A stretch of DNA of 64,000 bases, from assembly GCA_016195915.1 (NCBI GenBank), contig JACPYS010000055.1, positions 62,001 through 126,000 on the forward strand. The letters run 5' to 3'. The stretch comes from Betaproteobacteria bacterium. GTDB lineage: Bacteria; Pseudomonadota; Gammaproteobacteria; Burkholderiales; SG8-39. Position numbers and translations under genes: made by a program. Below the pieces are notes generated by a model. It saw only the letters and a list, made by a program, of their open reading frames with translations, was not told where the DNA came from and searched no databases. Positions 26,816 to 36,429 of this stretch are shown here, piece by piece; position 1 is the first letter of the stretch, and each line of letters opens with the position of its first letter.

Positions 26816-28743
26816 TTGCGGCGAGGAAATCCATGCTGAGTACTCGCTTTGGCATTGCCGCAGGGGTGCTTGCGTCATTGTTTGTCCTTTGCGCGGCGCC
26901 GCGCGCCGGTGCGCAAGCCCACACTGCGCTCGAGACGCCGATATTTCGTGACGACGTCGCTGCCGGGAAGCTTCCTCCCGTGAACAAGCGGCTGCCCGCC
27001 ACGCCGCGGGTAATGCGCCTCGAAGGCCCGGGGCTCAGCCTGGGAAAGCCAGGCGGAACGCTGAACATGCTGATCGGCCGCAGCCGCGATGTGCGCATGC
27101 TGGTCGTGTACGGGTATGCACGCCTCGTCGGATACGACCGAAATCTCGCGCTGGTTCCAGACATCCTGGAGGGTATCGACGTTCGCGAGGGACGGGTGTT
27201 CACGATGAAACTGCGCAAAGGGCATCGTTGGTCAGACGGCAATCCGTTTACCACCGAGGATTTCCGCTACTACTGGGAGGACGTGGCGAACAACGCCGAG
27301 CTGAGCCCGGCCGGACCGCCGCGCGACCTCATCGTCGACGGAGAGCCAGCCAAGTTCGAGCTCCTCGACGAGACGACCGTGCGCTACTCCTGGTCGAAGC
27401 CAAACCCAGATTTTCTGCCGCGCATCGCAGGCGCGTCGCCCATGTTCATCTATCGTCCCGCGCACTACCTCAAGCGCTTCCACAAGAAATATTCGGCAAA
27501 GGTCGCTGAGGCGGAGAAGGACGGCAGCGCGAAACGGCGCTGGTCGGCCGTTCACAACAAGCAGGACAACATGTATCAGTTCGACAATCCGCGACTGCCA
27601 ACGCTGCAGCCGTGGGTCAATACCACCGCCGCACCCGCCGACCGTTTCGTTGCGGTACGCAACCCGTACTTTCACCGCGTCGATCTGCAGGGCCACCAGC
27701 TGCCGTACATCGACCGTGTCGTAATGTCCGTGGCCGAGGGCAAGCTCATCCCGGCCAAGGCGGGAGCCGGCGATTCCGACCTTCAGGCGCGCGACATCCA
27801 GTTCAACAACTACACATTTCTCAAGCAAGGCGAGAAACGCAACAATTACCAGACGCTGCTGTGGCGCGCCGGTACCGGTGCGCACTTTGCACTGTTTCCG
27901 AATCTGAACGCCAACGATCCGGTATGGCGCAAGCTGATGCGCGACGTGCGTTTCCGGCGCGCGCTCTCGCTGGCGATCGATCGCCCGCTCGTGAACCAGG
28001 TGCTCTACTTCGGTCTTGCGATCGAATCGAACAACACGGTATTGCGGGAAAGCCCGTTGTTTCGCGAGCATTACCAGACGCTCTGGGCGAAGTACGACCG
28101 CAAAGCTGCGGCGCGCCTGCTCGATGAGATCGGGCTCAAACGCGGACTCGATGGCATACGCCATCTGCCCGATGGCCGGCAGCTCGAGATCATCGTCGAG
28201 ACGGCGGGCGAAAGCTCCGAGCAGGCGGACGTGCTCGAACTGATACGCGAAACCTGGCGTGAGGTGGGAATCAGCCTGTTCACCAAGCCGTCCCAGCGAG
28301 AGGTGTTCCGGAACCGGATCTTCTCCGGGGAAACGCTGATGTCGGTATGGAGCGGTATGGAAAACGGCATTGCCACGCCCGATATGAGTCCGGACAGCCT
28401 GGCCCCGACCAGCCAGCAGCAGCTGCAGTGGCCGAAGTTCGGCCAGTACTACGAAACGAGCGGCCGTTCGGGGGACGCACCCGATATCCCGGAAGCCGTG
28501 GCACTCGGAAAGCTCAATCAGGCTTGGCGCGACAGTACGTCGGGCGAGGAACGCGAGAAGATCTGGCACCGGATGCTGGATATCAATGCGGCGCAGCAAT
28601 TCGTCATCGGCGTCGTGTCAGGCGTTCCGCAGCCTGTGGTACGACGCAATACGCTGATGAACGTGCCCGAAAAAGCCGTTTACAGCTGGGACCCGGGCGC
28701 ACACCTCGGCATCTACCGTCCCGATACCTTCTGGTTCAAGTAA
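26812..28743 (+). CDS. ABC transporter substrate-binding protein, SBP_bac_5 family
   Basis: This protein of about 643 residues is a family 5 extracellular solute-binding protein with a signal peptide (LSTRFGIAAGVLASLFVLCA). It is larger than DppA-type proteins (about 530). Typical segments are EGRVFTMKLRKGHRWSDGNPF, TEDFRYYWED and VRFRRALSLAIDRPLVNQVLY. ATG 26812 overlaps the ATPase gene; ATG 26833 gives a better signal-peptide start. The ligand is unknown; peptides or oligosaccharide-like compounds are possible given the glycan genes upstream. Confidence 0.9.
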   Translation: MIAARKSMLSTRFGIAAGVLASLFVLCAAPRAGAQAHTALETPIFRDDVAAGKLPPVNKRLPATPRVMRLEGPGLSLGKPGGTLNMLIGRSRDVRMLVVYGYARLVGYDRNLALVPDILEGIDVREGRVFTMKLRKGHRWSDGNPFTTEDFRYYWEDVANNAELSPAGPPRDLIVDGEPAKFELLDETTVRYSWSKPNPDFLPRIAGASPMFIYRPAHYLKRFHKKYSAKVAEAEKDGSAKRRWSAVHNKQDNMYQFDNPRLPTLQPWVNTTAAPADRFVAVRNPYFHRVDLQGHQLPYIDRVVMSVAEGKLIPAKAGAGDSDLQARDIQFNNYTFLKQGEKRNNYQTLLWRAGTGAHFALFPNLNANDPVWRKLMRDVRFRRALSLAIDRPLVNQVLYFGLAIESNNTVLRESPLFREHYQTLWAKYDRKAAARLLDEIGLKRGLDGIRHLPDGRQLEIIVETAGESSEQADVLELIRETWREVGISLFTKPSQREVFRNRIFSGETLMSVWSGMENGIATPDMSPDSLAPTSQQQLQWPKFGQYYETSGRSGDAPDIPEAVALGKLNQAWRDSTSGEEREKIWHRMLDINAAQQFVIGVVSGVPQPVVRRNTLMNVPEKAVYSWDPGAHLGIYRPDTFWFK

Positions 28744-28757
28744 ACGGTCCCGCGCTC

Positions 28758-29783
28758 ATGCTCAACTACACCTTTCGCCGGCTCCTGCTCATGATTCCGA
28801 CGCTGCTTGTGATCAGCTTCGTGGTCTTCGTGATCATTCAGCTGCCGCCGGGCGACTTCCTGTCGAACCAGATCGCGGAGTTGAAGAGCCAGGGAGACAC
28901 AGGCTCGCTCGAAAAGATCGAATTCCTGCGCCGCCAGTACGGGCTCGACAAGCCGTTCATGGAACGTTACGCGACCTGGGTTGGAATCTGGCCGGGTGAG
29001 CGCGGCTTCTCCGGTCTGTTGCAGGGTGATTGGGGTTGGTCGTTCGAGCACGATCTTCCGGTGAAGGATCTGGTCGGGCAGCGCATGCTGCTGTCGTTCA
29101 TCCTGAACTTTTCCGTGATCCTGTTCACCTGGGCGGTGGCGTTCCCGATCGGCGTGTACGTCGCGACGCACCAGTACAGCTGGAGCGACCACAGCCTGAC
29201 CCTGCTTGGCTATGTCGGTCTCGCGACGCCGAATTTCCTGCTTGCGCTGGTGCTGCTGTACTTCGCCAACATCGAGTTCGGACTGTCTATCGGCGGCATC
29301 ATGGACCCGGAATTCCTCTCCCAGCCGTGGAGCTGGGCTAAGATCGGTTCGGTGCTCACGCACCTGTGGATCCCCGTCATCGTGATCGGCACGTCGGGCA
29401 CGGCAGCGATGATCCGGCGCCTGCGCGCCAACCTGCTCGACGAGCTGCAGAAGCAATACGTGGTTACTGCGCGCGCCAAGGGCATGCCGCCGTTCCGGCT
29501 GCTCGTGAAATATCCGCTGCGGATGTCGCTCAATCCGTTCGTATCCGATATCGGCAACCTTCTTCCGAGCGTAATTTCCGGCTCCGCGATCGTGGCGGTC
29601 GTGCTGTCTTTGCAAACTTCGGGGCCGATGCTGCTCGATGCGATACGCAGCCAGGACACCTACCTCGCGGGATCGTTCCTGATGTTCCTGTCGATGCTCG
29701 CGGTGATCGGGACCCTGGTCTCCGACCTGCTGCTCGCTGCGCTCGACCCGCGCATTCGCCTGACTGGAGGCGCGGCCAAGTGA
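28758..29783 (+). CDS. ABC transporter permease, DppB/OppB type
   Basis: This 341-residue inner-membrane protein has the DppB N-terminus (FRRLLLMIPTLLVISFVVFVI), six or so TM helices and the cytoplasmic EAA-type loop around DELQKQYVVTARAKGMPP. It starts 14 bp after the binding-protein gene and overlaps the second permease by 4 nt (GTGA). Confidence 0.92.
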   Translation: MLNYTFRRLLLMIPTLLVISFVVFVIIQLPPGDFLSNQIAELKSQGDTGSLEKIEFLRRQYGLDKPFMERYATWVGIWPGERGFSGLLQGDWGWSFEHDLPVKDLVGQRMLLSFILNFSVILFTWAVAFPIGVYVATHQYSWSDHSLTLLGYVGLATPNFLLALVLLYFANIEFGLSIGGIMDPEFLSQPWSWAKIGSVLTHLWIPVIVIGTSGTAAMIRRLRANLLDELQKQYVVTARAKGMPPFRLLVKYPLRMSLNPFVSDIGNLLPSVISGSAIVAVVLSLQTSGPMLLDAIRSQDTYLAGSFLMFLSMLAVIGTLVSDLLLAALDPRIRLTGGAAK

Positions 29784-30943
29784 GTGCGACCGACGAGCGT
29801 CTCGCGCATTACGTTTCGACTGAGCCGTTCGCGCCCTATGCTGCGGAGAAGCTGACGCCCGAACAGGAGCGCTTCTACCGCGCTTCGCAATGGCAGATCA
29901 TGTGGTGGAAGTTCAAACGACACCGTATCGCCGTCATCGCGGCCGCAGTCCTGCTCGTTTTCTACGGTTCCATCCTGGTGAGCGAGATCCTCGCTCCCTA
30001 CAACCTGCATACGCGGAACGCCACGCACATCTATGCACCGCCGCAGGAAGTACGGTTCATGCACGAAGGCCGGTTCGTCGGGCCATTCGTCTACGGCTAT
30101 CGCATGCAACTCGACATGGAGACCTTGAGGCGGGAATACACGCCGGACCCGAAGCGCATCTATCCGATGCGGTTCTTCTGCCGCGGCGACGAATACCGCT
30201 TCTGGGGCATGTTCGACGGCAGCTTCCACCTGGCGTGCCCGGCCGAAGGCGGTACGCTCTATCTGCTCGGGACCGACCGCCTCGGGCGCGATCTGCTCTC
30301 TCGCATCGTCTACGGTACGCGCATCTCGCTCACCATCGGTCTGCTCGGGATCGCCGTCAGCTTTCTCATCGGCATCATCCTCGGCGGCATCTCCGGGTAT
30401 TACGGCGGCTGGATCGACAACGTGATTCAGCGTTTCATCGAAATGGTGCGTGCGTTTCCGGAATTGCCCCTTTGGATGGCCCTGTCGGCGGCGCTCCCGG
30501 TGACCTGGAGTCCGCTACTGGTGTATTTCGGCATCACCATCATCCTCGGGTTGCTCGACTGGCCGGGGCTTGCGCGCGCGGTGCGCTCGAAGCTCCTCGC
30601 GCTGCGAGAAGAGGACTTCGCGACCGCAGCCGTGCTGATGGGAGCGTCACCGCAGCGGGTGATCGGGCGCCACCTGCTGCCGAGTTTCACCAGCCATCTG
30701 ATCGCTTCGGCAACGCTCTCCGTGCCGGGGATGATCCTCGGGGAAACCGCGCTTTCCTTCCTCGGACTGGGACTGCGGCCGCCCGTGACCAGCTGGGGCG
30801 TATTGCTCAACGAGGCGCAGAACATCAACTCCGTCGCGCTTTATCCCTGGATCATGGCATCCGTGGCGCCCGTGTTCGTGGTGGTACTCGCGTTCAATTT
30901 CATGGGCGACGGCCTGCGCGACGCGGCGGACCCCTACCGGTAG
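29780..30943 (+). CDS. ABC transporter permease, DppC/OppC type
   Basis: This 387-residue partner permease has an N-terminal cytoplasmic segment and a first TM helix near residue 50. A large extracytoplasmic insertion (about residues 75-160) precedes GTDRLGRDLLSRIVYGTRIS and the remaining helices. The EAA loop is around EEDFATAAVLMGASPQRVIG. GTG 29780 overlaps the preceding stop. It completes a four-gene importer operon. Confidence 0.92.
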   Translation: MSATDERLAHYVSTEPFAPYAAEKLTPEQERFYRASQWQIMWWKFKRHRIAVIAAAVLLVFYGSILVSEILAPYNLHTRNATHIYAPPQEVRFMHEGRFVGPFVYGYRMQLDMETLRREYTPDPKRIYPMRFFCRGDEYRFWGMFDGSFHLACPAEGGTLYLLGTDRLGRDLLSRIVYGTRISLTIGLLGIAVSFLIGIILGGISGYYGGWIDNVIQRFIEMVRAFPELPLWMALSAALPVTWSPLLVYFGITIILGLLDWPGLARAVRSKLLALREEDFATAAVLMGASPQRVIGRHLLPSFTSHLIASATLSVPGMILGETALSFLGLGLRPPVTSWGVLLNEAQNINSVALYPWIMASVAPVFVVVLAFNFMGDGLRDAADPYR

Positions 30944-30951
30944 GAAGGGGT

Positions 30952-30973
30952 ACGGGGGAACCTGGGTTCCCAT
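30952..30973. repeat. Short palindrome resembling the 61.85-kb repeats
   Basis: The sequence gggggaacctgggttccc is an inverted repeat (GGGAACC/GGTTCCC) just after the permease stop. It is similar in core to the two palindromes at 61849-61910. Confidence 0.5.
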
Positions 30974-31005
30974 GTAACTGGCATTCCCGATCGCGAATGC
31001 CGTTC

Positions 31006-31845
31006 TCATTCCGTCTTTCGCAGCCACAGGCTGCTCTCATGCGCTCCCGCAACGAACGGGAGCCGTCCGAGCACCCCCTTGCAGAGCCTGTCGGCACACC
31101 GCGAACCGATAAACGCACTCGAGAATTCCGCGACGTATGCGCCGCAGACGATGAGCGTTGCCACTGCCTGTTGCTCGTTGTAGCCGCGCCAATGCCAGTC
31201 CACGGGATACTGGCTGGGGAGAAATACGTCGTGAAAATGCACCAGCACCCCGGCCGGCACGCGCGGCAATACGCGGTTCAGGATGAAGTCGACATCCGTC
31301 CCCGGCATCAGCACGTGACTTGAATCCACCACCAGGAGATCGCCCGCGACGAGTCCCGTGAACGGCGTGTCACCGGCTTGCTGCACCGGGACCCTGAGCA
31401 ACTCGATTTCGAGACCAGCGAGACTGGCACGGGGCGCCGGGTCAATCGCCGTAATCCGCGTGTCGAGCCCCGCATCGGCCACGGCGCGCGCGAGAAAGCG
31501 CGTCGAGTGGCCCGAGCCGATTTCCACGATGCGGCGGGGACGCCAGCGCCGTACCATCGAATAGGCGGCCGCGGCGTCCAGCCTCGGGAACCAGTCCTGG
31601 GTCCAGCGCGGTGCGGGCGGCGGCTCGCCGCCCAGCTTCTCCAGCGCCTCCGAGTAATCTTCGATCACGTCGAGATGCGCCAGAAACGCGCCCTCGCTCC
31701 CGTCGAAAGTTGATTGGATCGCTGCATAGTCTGCCATCTCCCCGGGGCCGGGAATCTGGTCCACGCCGCGATACGGAATCAGGAAACCCGGGGGCAAGAG
31801 ACCGATTGCAGAAAGCAGCCTGAAAATTCTGTGTCGCACGCGCAA
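31006..31845 (-). CDS. Class I SAM-dependent methyltransferase
   Basis: This 279-residue protein has a Rossmann-type SAM site (RRIVEIGSGHSTRFLARA), an acidic ribose-binding segment (TRITAIDPAP) and DLLVVDSSHVLMPGTDVDF. It resembles the Methyltransf_24-like group found near polysaccharide genes. An N-terminal stretch LLSAIGLLPPGFLIPYRGVD may be amphipathic. It is transcribed with, and 6 bp downstream of, the MBL-fold gene. Substrate unknown. Confidence 0.8.
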   Translation of the reverse strand: MRVRHRIFRLLSAIGLLPPGFLIPYRGVDQIPGPGEMADYAAIQSTFDGSEGAFLAHLDVIEDYSEALEKLGGEPPPAPRWTQDWFPRLDAAAAYSMVRRWRPRRIVEIGSGHSTRFLARAVADAGLDTRITAIDPAPRASLAGLEIELLRVPVQQAGDTPFTGLVAGDLLVVDSSHVLMPGTDVDFILNRVLPRVPAGVLVHFHDVFLPSQYPVDWHWRGYNEQQAVATLIVCGAYVAEFSSAFIGSRCADRLCKGVLGRLPFVAGAHESSLWLRKTE

Positions 31846-31851
31846 AGCCGT

Positions 31852-32685
31852 TTATGGCGTCAGCAAGAGCCCCTCGCTCGCGACCAGCGCGCCGGGCATC
31901 GCGGCTTCAACTTCCCGCCCGATGGCATCCAGCGCGTCGTCGTCGTAGTCCGGGTTGTGGTGAAATACCACGAGGCGCTTCGCATTCGCAGCCTTGCACA
32001 GGCGCACGCCCTCCTGCCAGGTGGAGTGCCCCCAGCCGACGTGGCCGGCGGCGTACTCCGCATCGGTGTACATGCAGTCGTATATCACGATGTCGGCGCC
32101 GGCGATCAGCGAAAGAATCCTTCGGTCCGGCCCCCCGGAAACGTGCTCCGTGTCGGTCAGGTAGCAAACCGACCGCCCGCCGTATTCGATCCGGTACCCG
32201 GTCGCGCCGTTCGGGTGGTTGAGCGGCACGGTGCGAAGCACAATGCCAGGTCCCGGCGAGAGTGTTTCGCCCGCCCGGAACTCCCCGTAGGTCACCTTGG
32301 CGCAGAAGATCTCGGGTGCAACCGGGAACAAGGGAGCCATCATGAACTCGACCAGCACCCGGTGCAGGGTGAGACCTCGCTCGAGATGGCCCGCCCACAG
32401 GCGGAACGTGTTCTGCGGCTGGAAGAAAGGGCGAAAGAATGGCAGGCCGCAGACGTGGTCGAAGTGGGTATGCGTGAAAAACAGGTCGGCGTCGAGGGGC
32501 GCTTCGGCCGCAAGCCGGTTACCGAGATACCTGATTCCCGTTCCCCCGTCGAACATGAGCAGGCGCTCGCCGCAGCGCACCTCGATAGAGGAGGTGTTTC
32601 CGCCATAGCGAGACGTTTCCGGACCGGAGCACGCGATGCTCCCCCGAACACCCCAGAATCGAACCGTGAAATCGTCCCGATGCAC
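31852..32685 (-). CDS. MBL-fold metallo-hydrolase
   Basis: This protein of about 277 residues opens VRFWGVRGSIACSGPETSRY and has the dinuclear metal motif THTHFDHVCGLP. Further ligands appear in LTDTEH, a GWGHSTW segment and VFHHNPD. This subgroup resembles PhnP/ComA-like MBL proteins, and relatives are sometimes named class II cAMP phosphodiesterases; the substrate here is not determinable. GTG 32685 was chosen over ATG 32742 because the latter would extend into the divergent promoter region. It is divergent from the degenerate ABC gene. Confidence 0.83.
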   Translation of the reverse strand: MHRDDFTVRFWGVRGSIACSGPETSRYGGNTSSIEVRCGERLLMFDGGTGIRYLGNRLAAEAPLDADLFFTHTHFDHVCGLPFFRPFFQPQNTFRLWAGHLERGLTLHRVLVEFMMAPLFPVAPEIFCAKVTYGEFRAGETLSPGPGIVLRTVPLNHPNGATGYRIEYGGRSVCYLTDTEHVSGGPDRRILSLIAGADIVIYDCMYTDAEYAAGHVGWGHSTWQEGVRLCKAANAKRLVVFHHNPDYDDDALDAIGREVEAAMPGALVASEGLLLTP

Positions 32686-32785
32686 GCGCGAACTATAGCG
32701 GATTGCCTTGTTGGAGCGGTGGACGCCCGCCGCACATGGCACGGGAAAGGTAATATGCGATCAATCTCAGGGGAGGCCGGTCAGG

Positions 32786-35503
32786 ATGGAACGCAGTCTG
32801 TTCGGGTTCATCATCCGCTACAGCAAACGGGACCAGTGGTTGATCGTCCCGTTCGTCGTTGCGTCGATGTTGTTCTATTATCTGTCGCTGGATCTGCCCA
32901 AGATGATCATCAATCAGGCGATCCAGGGCAAGAGCTTTCCCGATCCCGGCTCGACCGCGCCGTTCCTCAAGGTCCACATCGCGCTGCCCGCGTTCCTCGG
33001 CGGCGATGTGCTGCGCCTGTTCGACGGCATCGAGCTCGAGCGCCTGCCCTATCTGTTCGTGCTTACCATCGTCCTGCTCGGTTTGATCGTGCTTACCGGA
33101 ATCCTCAAGTTCCAGATCAACACCATGAAGGGCTGGATGGGCGAGCGCATGCTGCGGCGGCTGCGATTCGTGCTGTTCGATCACATCCTGCGCTTTCCGC
33201 TGGCGCGGTTTCGGCGCATCAAGGCCGCCGAGATGGCCACCATGATCAAGGACGAGGTCGAGCCGCTGGGCGGATTCATCGGGGAGGCCTTCATACAGCC
33301 GCTGTACCAGAGCGGCCTGGCGCTCACCGCACTGTTTTTCATCCTATACCAGCATTTCGCGCTGGGTATGGTTGCTCTGGTCGTTGTCGTGGTCCAGGCG
33401 GTCATCATTCCAGTGATGCGGCGGCGGTTGCTGCTGCTGGCTAGGGAGCGCCAGATCGGCGCGCGCCTGCTCGCGGGAAGGATCGCGGAGTGCGTCGACG
33501 GCATCGTCGAGATTCACGCCAATGACACGTCGAACTACGAGCGTGCGGAGCTTTCCTCGCGTTTGGGAAAGCTGTTTCGCATCCGCTTCGAGTTCTATCA
33601 GCGCAAGTTCATGATCAAGTTCTGGAACAATTTTCTCTCGCAGGTGACCCCGTTCCTGTTCTATTCGATCGGCGGCTATCTGGTGATCGTGGGCAAGCTC
33701 GATATTGGCGCGCTGGTAGCCGTGATCGCCGCCTACAAGGACCTGCCGGGACCGGTCAAGGAGCTGATCGACTGGGACCAGCAGCGCATGGATGTCCAGA
33801 TCAAGTACAACCAGGTGGTTGAACAGTTCACCGTCGATGATCTGGTACCCGCGGAAATGCAGGCGCTTATCGAAGCGCCGGAAATGCCGACCGGGGGAAG
33901 CCTGCGTGCGTCGAATCTCTCGCTCGCCGACGACTCCGGTACCAAGTCCGTGGACGGCGTTTCTTTCGAAACCGACCTGTCGCGGCACGTCGCGATCATC
34001 GGGGCGCAGGGGTGCGGCGGCAGCGACTTGGCGCAGCTGCTCGCCCGGCTCGTGCGGCCCGCCGGCGGCACGATCGAAATGGGCGGCGTCGACCTTACCC
34101 GCGCTCCTGAAGCGGTGACCGGTCGCGCGATCGCCTACGTCGGGTCCCCGTCGTACATGTTTCCGGTCAGCGTGCGGGACAACCTCCTGTACGGCCTCAA
34201 GCATCGGCCGGGCAAACCGCGTGATTACGACGGCGAGGCCCTGCGCGAGCGCGAGTTTCATGTGCGCGAGGCGGGGCGGACGGGCACGCCGGAGAGTGAC
34301 ATCAACGCCGACTGGATCGACTACCAGGCTGCGGGTGTTTCCGGTGCGGGGGAACTGGAGGCGCGAATCGTCGAGGTGCTGCAGATCGTGGATCTCCAGG
34401 AGACGATTTTCGAGCTTGGATTGAGAAGCGCGGCGTCTTCGGCTCGCAGCGGCGAATTGGGAGAGAACGTGCTCCGCATCCGGCGCGCCCTGCATGAGGA
34501 ACTGGTATCGCTTGGCATCGGGGAATGGGTCGAGCGCTTCGACCCTGCACGGTATAACCGCAATGCGACGCTGGCGGAAAACCTGCTATTTGGCACGCCT
34601 GTCGGGAAGAAATTCGAGATCGATAACCTGGCGAAGAACGAATACGTTCGCCGCGTGCTCGCGGAAACCGGACTGATGGAGGACATGCTCAAGACGGGTC
34701 ATAAGCTCGCCCAAACGATGGTCGAACTGTTCAGCGGATTGCCGCCCGGCCACGAATTTTTCGAGCGCTACAGCTTTGTTCGGCAGGAGGATTTGCCGCA
34801 GGTCGAGGAAATTCTCGGCAGAGTCCTCGAATCCGGACTCACCGGGATCGCCGAGGACGACCGCAACAGCCTTCTCGTCCTGCCGTTCAAGCTGATCCAG
34901 GCGCGTCACCGCCTCGGATTGATCGACGAGGCATTCGAACTGCGCATCGTAGAGGCGCGCCGGTACTTTTCGGCCAATTTGCCCGGCGATCTCAGGGAGT
35001 CGATCGAGTTCTTCGATCCCGACAGGTACAACAGGGCGGCTTCGTTGCAGGACAACATGCTGTTTGGCAGGATCGTGGCCGGCCAGGCCGAGGCCGTCCC
35101 CCGCATCGGCGGGTTGTTGCGCAAGGTCCTCGACGAGCTCGGGCTGCGGCCGCAGGTGGTCAAGATCGGGCTGGACTATCAGGTTGGCGTTGGCGGCGCG
35201 CTGCTTGCCGTGGCCGACAGGCAAAAGATTGCGCTCGCTCGCGCGCTTGTCCGGCGCCCCGCGATGCTGATTCTCGACCAGGCCGTGGCTGTGCTCGATT
35301 CGGCGTCCCAGCTACGCGTCACCGCGGGCATACTCGAGTACCGCAAGGGGCGCGGCGTCGTCTGGTTCCTGAACCGCAACGATCTGGCCGAGCGTTTTGA
35401 CCAGGTGATCGTCCTGGAGCGAGGCAAACTCGTCGAGAGCGGTTCCTTCGCCGAGCTCAAATCCGCCGGGGGTGCGTTGCGCAAGCTCCTCAGCGCCGAC
35501 TGA
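32786..35503 (+). CDS. ABC-exporter-like membrane protein with degenerate nucleotide-binding domain
   Basis: This 905-residue protein has an ABC type-1 exporter TM region (about residues 10-310, GEQ-like loop RIAECVDGIVEIHAND). The NBD-like region is abnormal. The Walker A position reads GAQGCGGSD (residues 406-414) with Gly instead of Lys. The signature position reads LLAVADRQ (806-813), Walker B LILDQ has Gln for Glu (832), and the H-loop region reads WFLNRN. About 425 residues separate the A and B motifs, versus roughly 120-140 normally. The insert holds two copies of FDPxRYNRxAxLxxNxLFG (585, 743). ATG 32786 follows AGGAGG-like sequence. The cNMP-binding gene starts 17 bp downstream. Confidence 0.85.
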   Translation: MERSLFGFIIRYSKRDQWLIVPFVVASMLFYYLSLDLPKMIINQAIQGKSFPDPGSTAPFLKVHIALPAFLGGDVLRLFDGIELERLPYLFVLTIVLLGLIVLTGILKFQINTMKGWMGERMLRRLRFVLFDHILRFPLARFRRIKAAEMATMIKDEVEPLGGFIGEAFIQPLYQSGLALTALFFILYQHFALGMVALVVVVVQAVIIPVMRRRLLLLARERQIGARLLAGRIAECVDGIVEIHANDTSNYERAELSSRLGKLFRIRFEFYQRKFMIKFWNNFLSQVTPFLFYSIGGYLVIVGKLDIGALVAVIAAYKDLPGPVKELIDWDQQRMDVQIKYNQVVEQFTVDDLVPAEMQALIEAPEMPTGGSLRASNLSLADDSGTKSVDGVSFETDLSRHVAIIGAQGCGGSDLAQLLARLVRPAGGTIEMGGVDLTRAPEAVTGRAIAYVGSPSYMFPVSVRDNLLYGLKHRPGKPRDYDGEALREREFHVREAGRTGTPESDINADWIDYQAAGVSGAGELEARIVEVLQIVDLQETIFELGLRSAASSARSGELGENVLRIRRALHEELVSLGIGEWVERFDPARYNRNATLAENLLFGTPVGKKFEIDNLAKNEYVRRVLAETGLMEDMLKTGHKLAQTMVELFSGLPPGHEFFERYSFVRQEDLPQVEEILGRVLESGLTGIAEDDRNSLLVLPFKLIQARHRLGLIDEAFELRIVEARRYFSANLPGDLRESIEFFDPDRYNRAASLQDNMLFGRIVAGQAEAVPRIGGLLRKVLDELGLRPQVVKIGLDYQVGVGGALLAVADRQKIALARALVRRPAMLILDQAVAVLDSASQLRVTAGILEYRKGRGVVWFLNRNDLAERFDQVIVLERGKLVESGSFAELKSAGGALRKLLSAD

Positions 35504-35520
35504 ATCTAAGGAGGCAGGCT

Positions 35521-35973
35521 ATGTCATTGGAAGAGGAAGTTGAACTGATTCGACGGTTTCCAATCTTCAGCAAGATTCAGCCGGCGATGCAGAAGCTGCT
35601 GTGCTTCGGCAGCGAGCGCATGACCTACGAGCCGCGGCAGGTCTTGTTCCGCGCGGGCGACGCGGCGGACGCCGCCTATATCGTGATCGACGGGACCGCG
35701 GAAATCTCCATTCCCACCCCCACGGGCCCCTACGTGATCAATACCCTGGGGCGAAACGAGATCGTGGGGGAGATCGCGATATTCGGCGACGTTCCACGCA
35801 CGGCGACCGTGACCGCGGTGACCCGCCTGGAGACCATGCGCATTTCCAAGGACCTGTTCTACAACGTAATCCGGGAGAGCCCCGACGCCGCCTTGGAGCT
35901 GATCCGCATACTCGCCGGCCGGCTTGCGAACACGACTGCCCAGGTCAGTCGCACCATCAGCGGGACGCGCTAG
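35521..35973 (+). CDS. Stand-alone cyclic-nucleotide-binding protein
   Basis: This 150-residue protein is a single CAP-type cNMP-binding fold without a DNA-binding domain. The phosphate-binding cassette reads GEIAIFGDVPRTATVTA, with the Glu and Arg that contact ribose and cyclic phosphate. An AAGGAGG ribosome-binding site precedes the ATG. It lies 17 bp after the degenerate ABC gene, so it probably regulates or binds that protein in response to a cyclic nucleotide. This is inference from linkage. Confidence 0.9.
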   Translation: MSLEEEVELIRRFPIFSKIQPAMQKLLCFGSERMTYEPRQVLFRAGDAADAAYIVIDGTAEISIPTPTGPYVINTLGRNEIVGEIAIFGDVPRTATVTAVTRLETMRISKDLFYNVIRESPDAALELIRILAGRLANTTAQVSRTISGTR

Positions 35974-35997
35974 TTCGGCTTGCCCGGTGCGGCCCGC

Positions 35998-36429
35998 TCA
36001 AGCTTCGACGACTTCGAATTCAGTCGTGATTTCGGCCGTTTTGCCGAGCATGATCGATGCGGAACAGTACTTGTCGTGCGACAGGCGAATGGCGTGTTCG
36101 ACAAGGTTGCGCTTGAGTTTTCGCCCGGATACTTTGAAATGTATGTGGATGTGGGTAAATACCTTGGGATCGGTTTCGGCTCGCTCGGACGCGAGTTTGA
36201 CCTCGCAGCCGGTTACGTCTTGCCCGCTTTTCCTGAGGATTGCGACGACGTCGTAGGCGGTGCATCCCCCCGTGCCGGCAAGTACCATCTCCATCGGCCG
36301 AGGGGCCAGGTTGCGGCCCCCGCCTTCCGGCGCCCCATCCATCACGACCACGTGATTACTGCCGGTTTCGGCAAGGAAAGTCATGCCCCCAGTCCATCGG
36401 ATGCTGCATTCCATTCGGAAATTCTCCAA
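35998..36429 (-). CDS. OsmC family protein
   Basis: This 143-residue OsmC/YhfA-type protein has the two redox cysteines in TGGCTAYDVVAIL and DKYCSASIML. RPMEMVLAGTGG is typical of the fold. These proteins reduce organic hydroperoxides or bind hydrophobic ligands; YhfA-like members are less characterised. The start may be ATG 36429 or 36414 (MECSIRW). It is convergent with the cNMP-binding gene. Confidence 0.88.
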   Translation of the reverse strand: MENFRMECSIRWTGGMTFLAETGSNHVVVMDGAPEGGGRNLAPRPMEMVLAGTGGCTAYDVVAILRKSGQDVTGCEVKLASERAETDPKVFTHIHIHFKVSGRKLKRNLVEHAIRLSHDKYCSASIMLGKTAEITTEFEVVEA

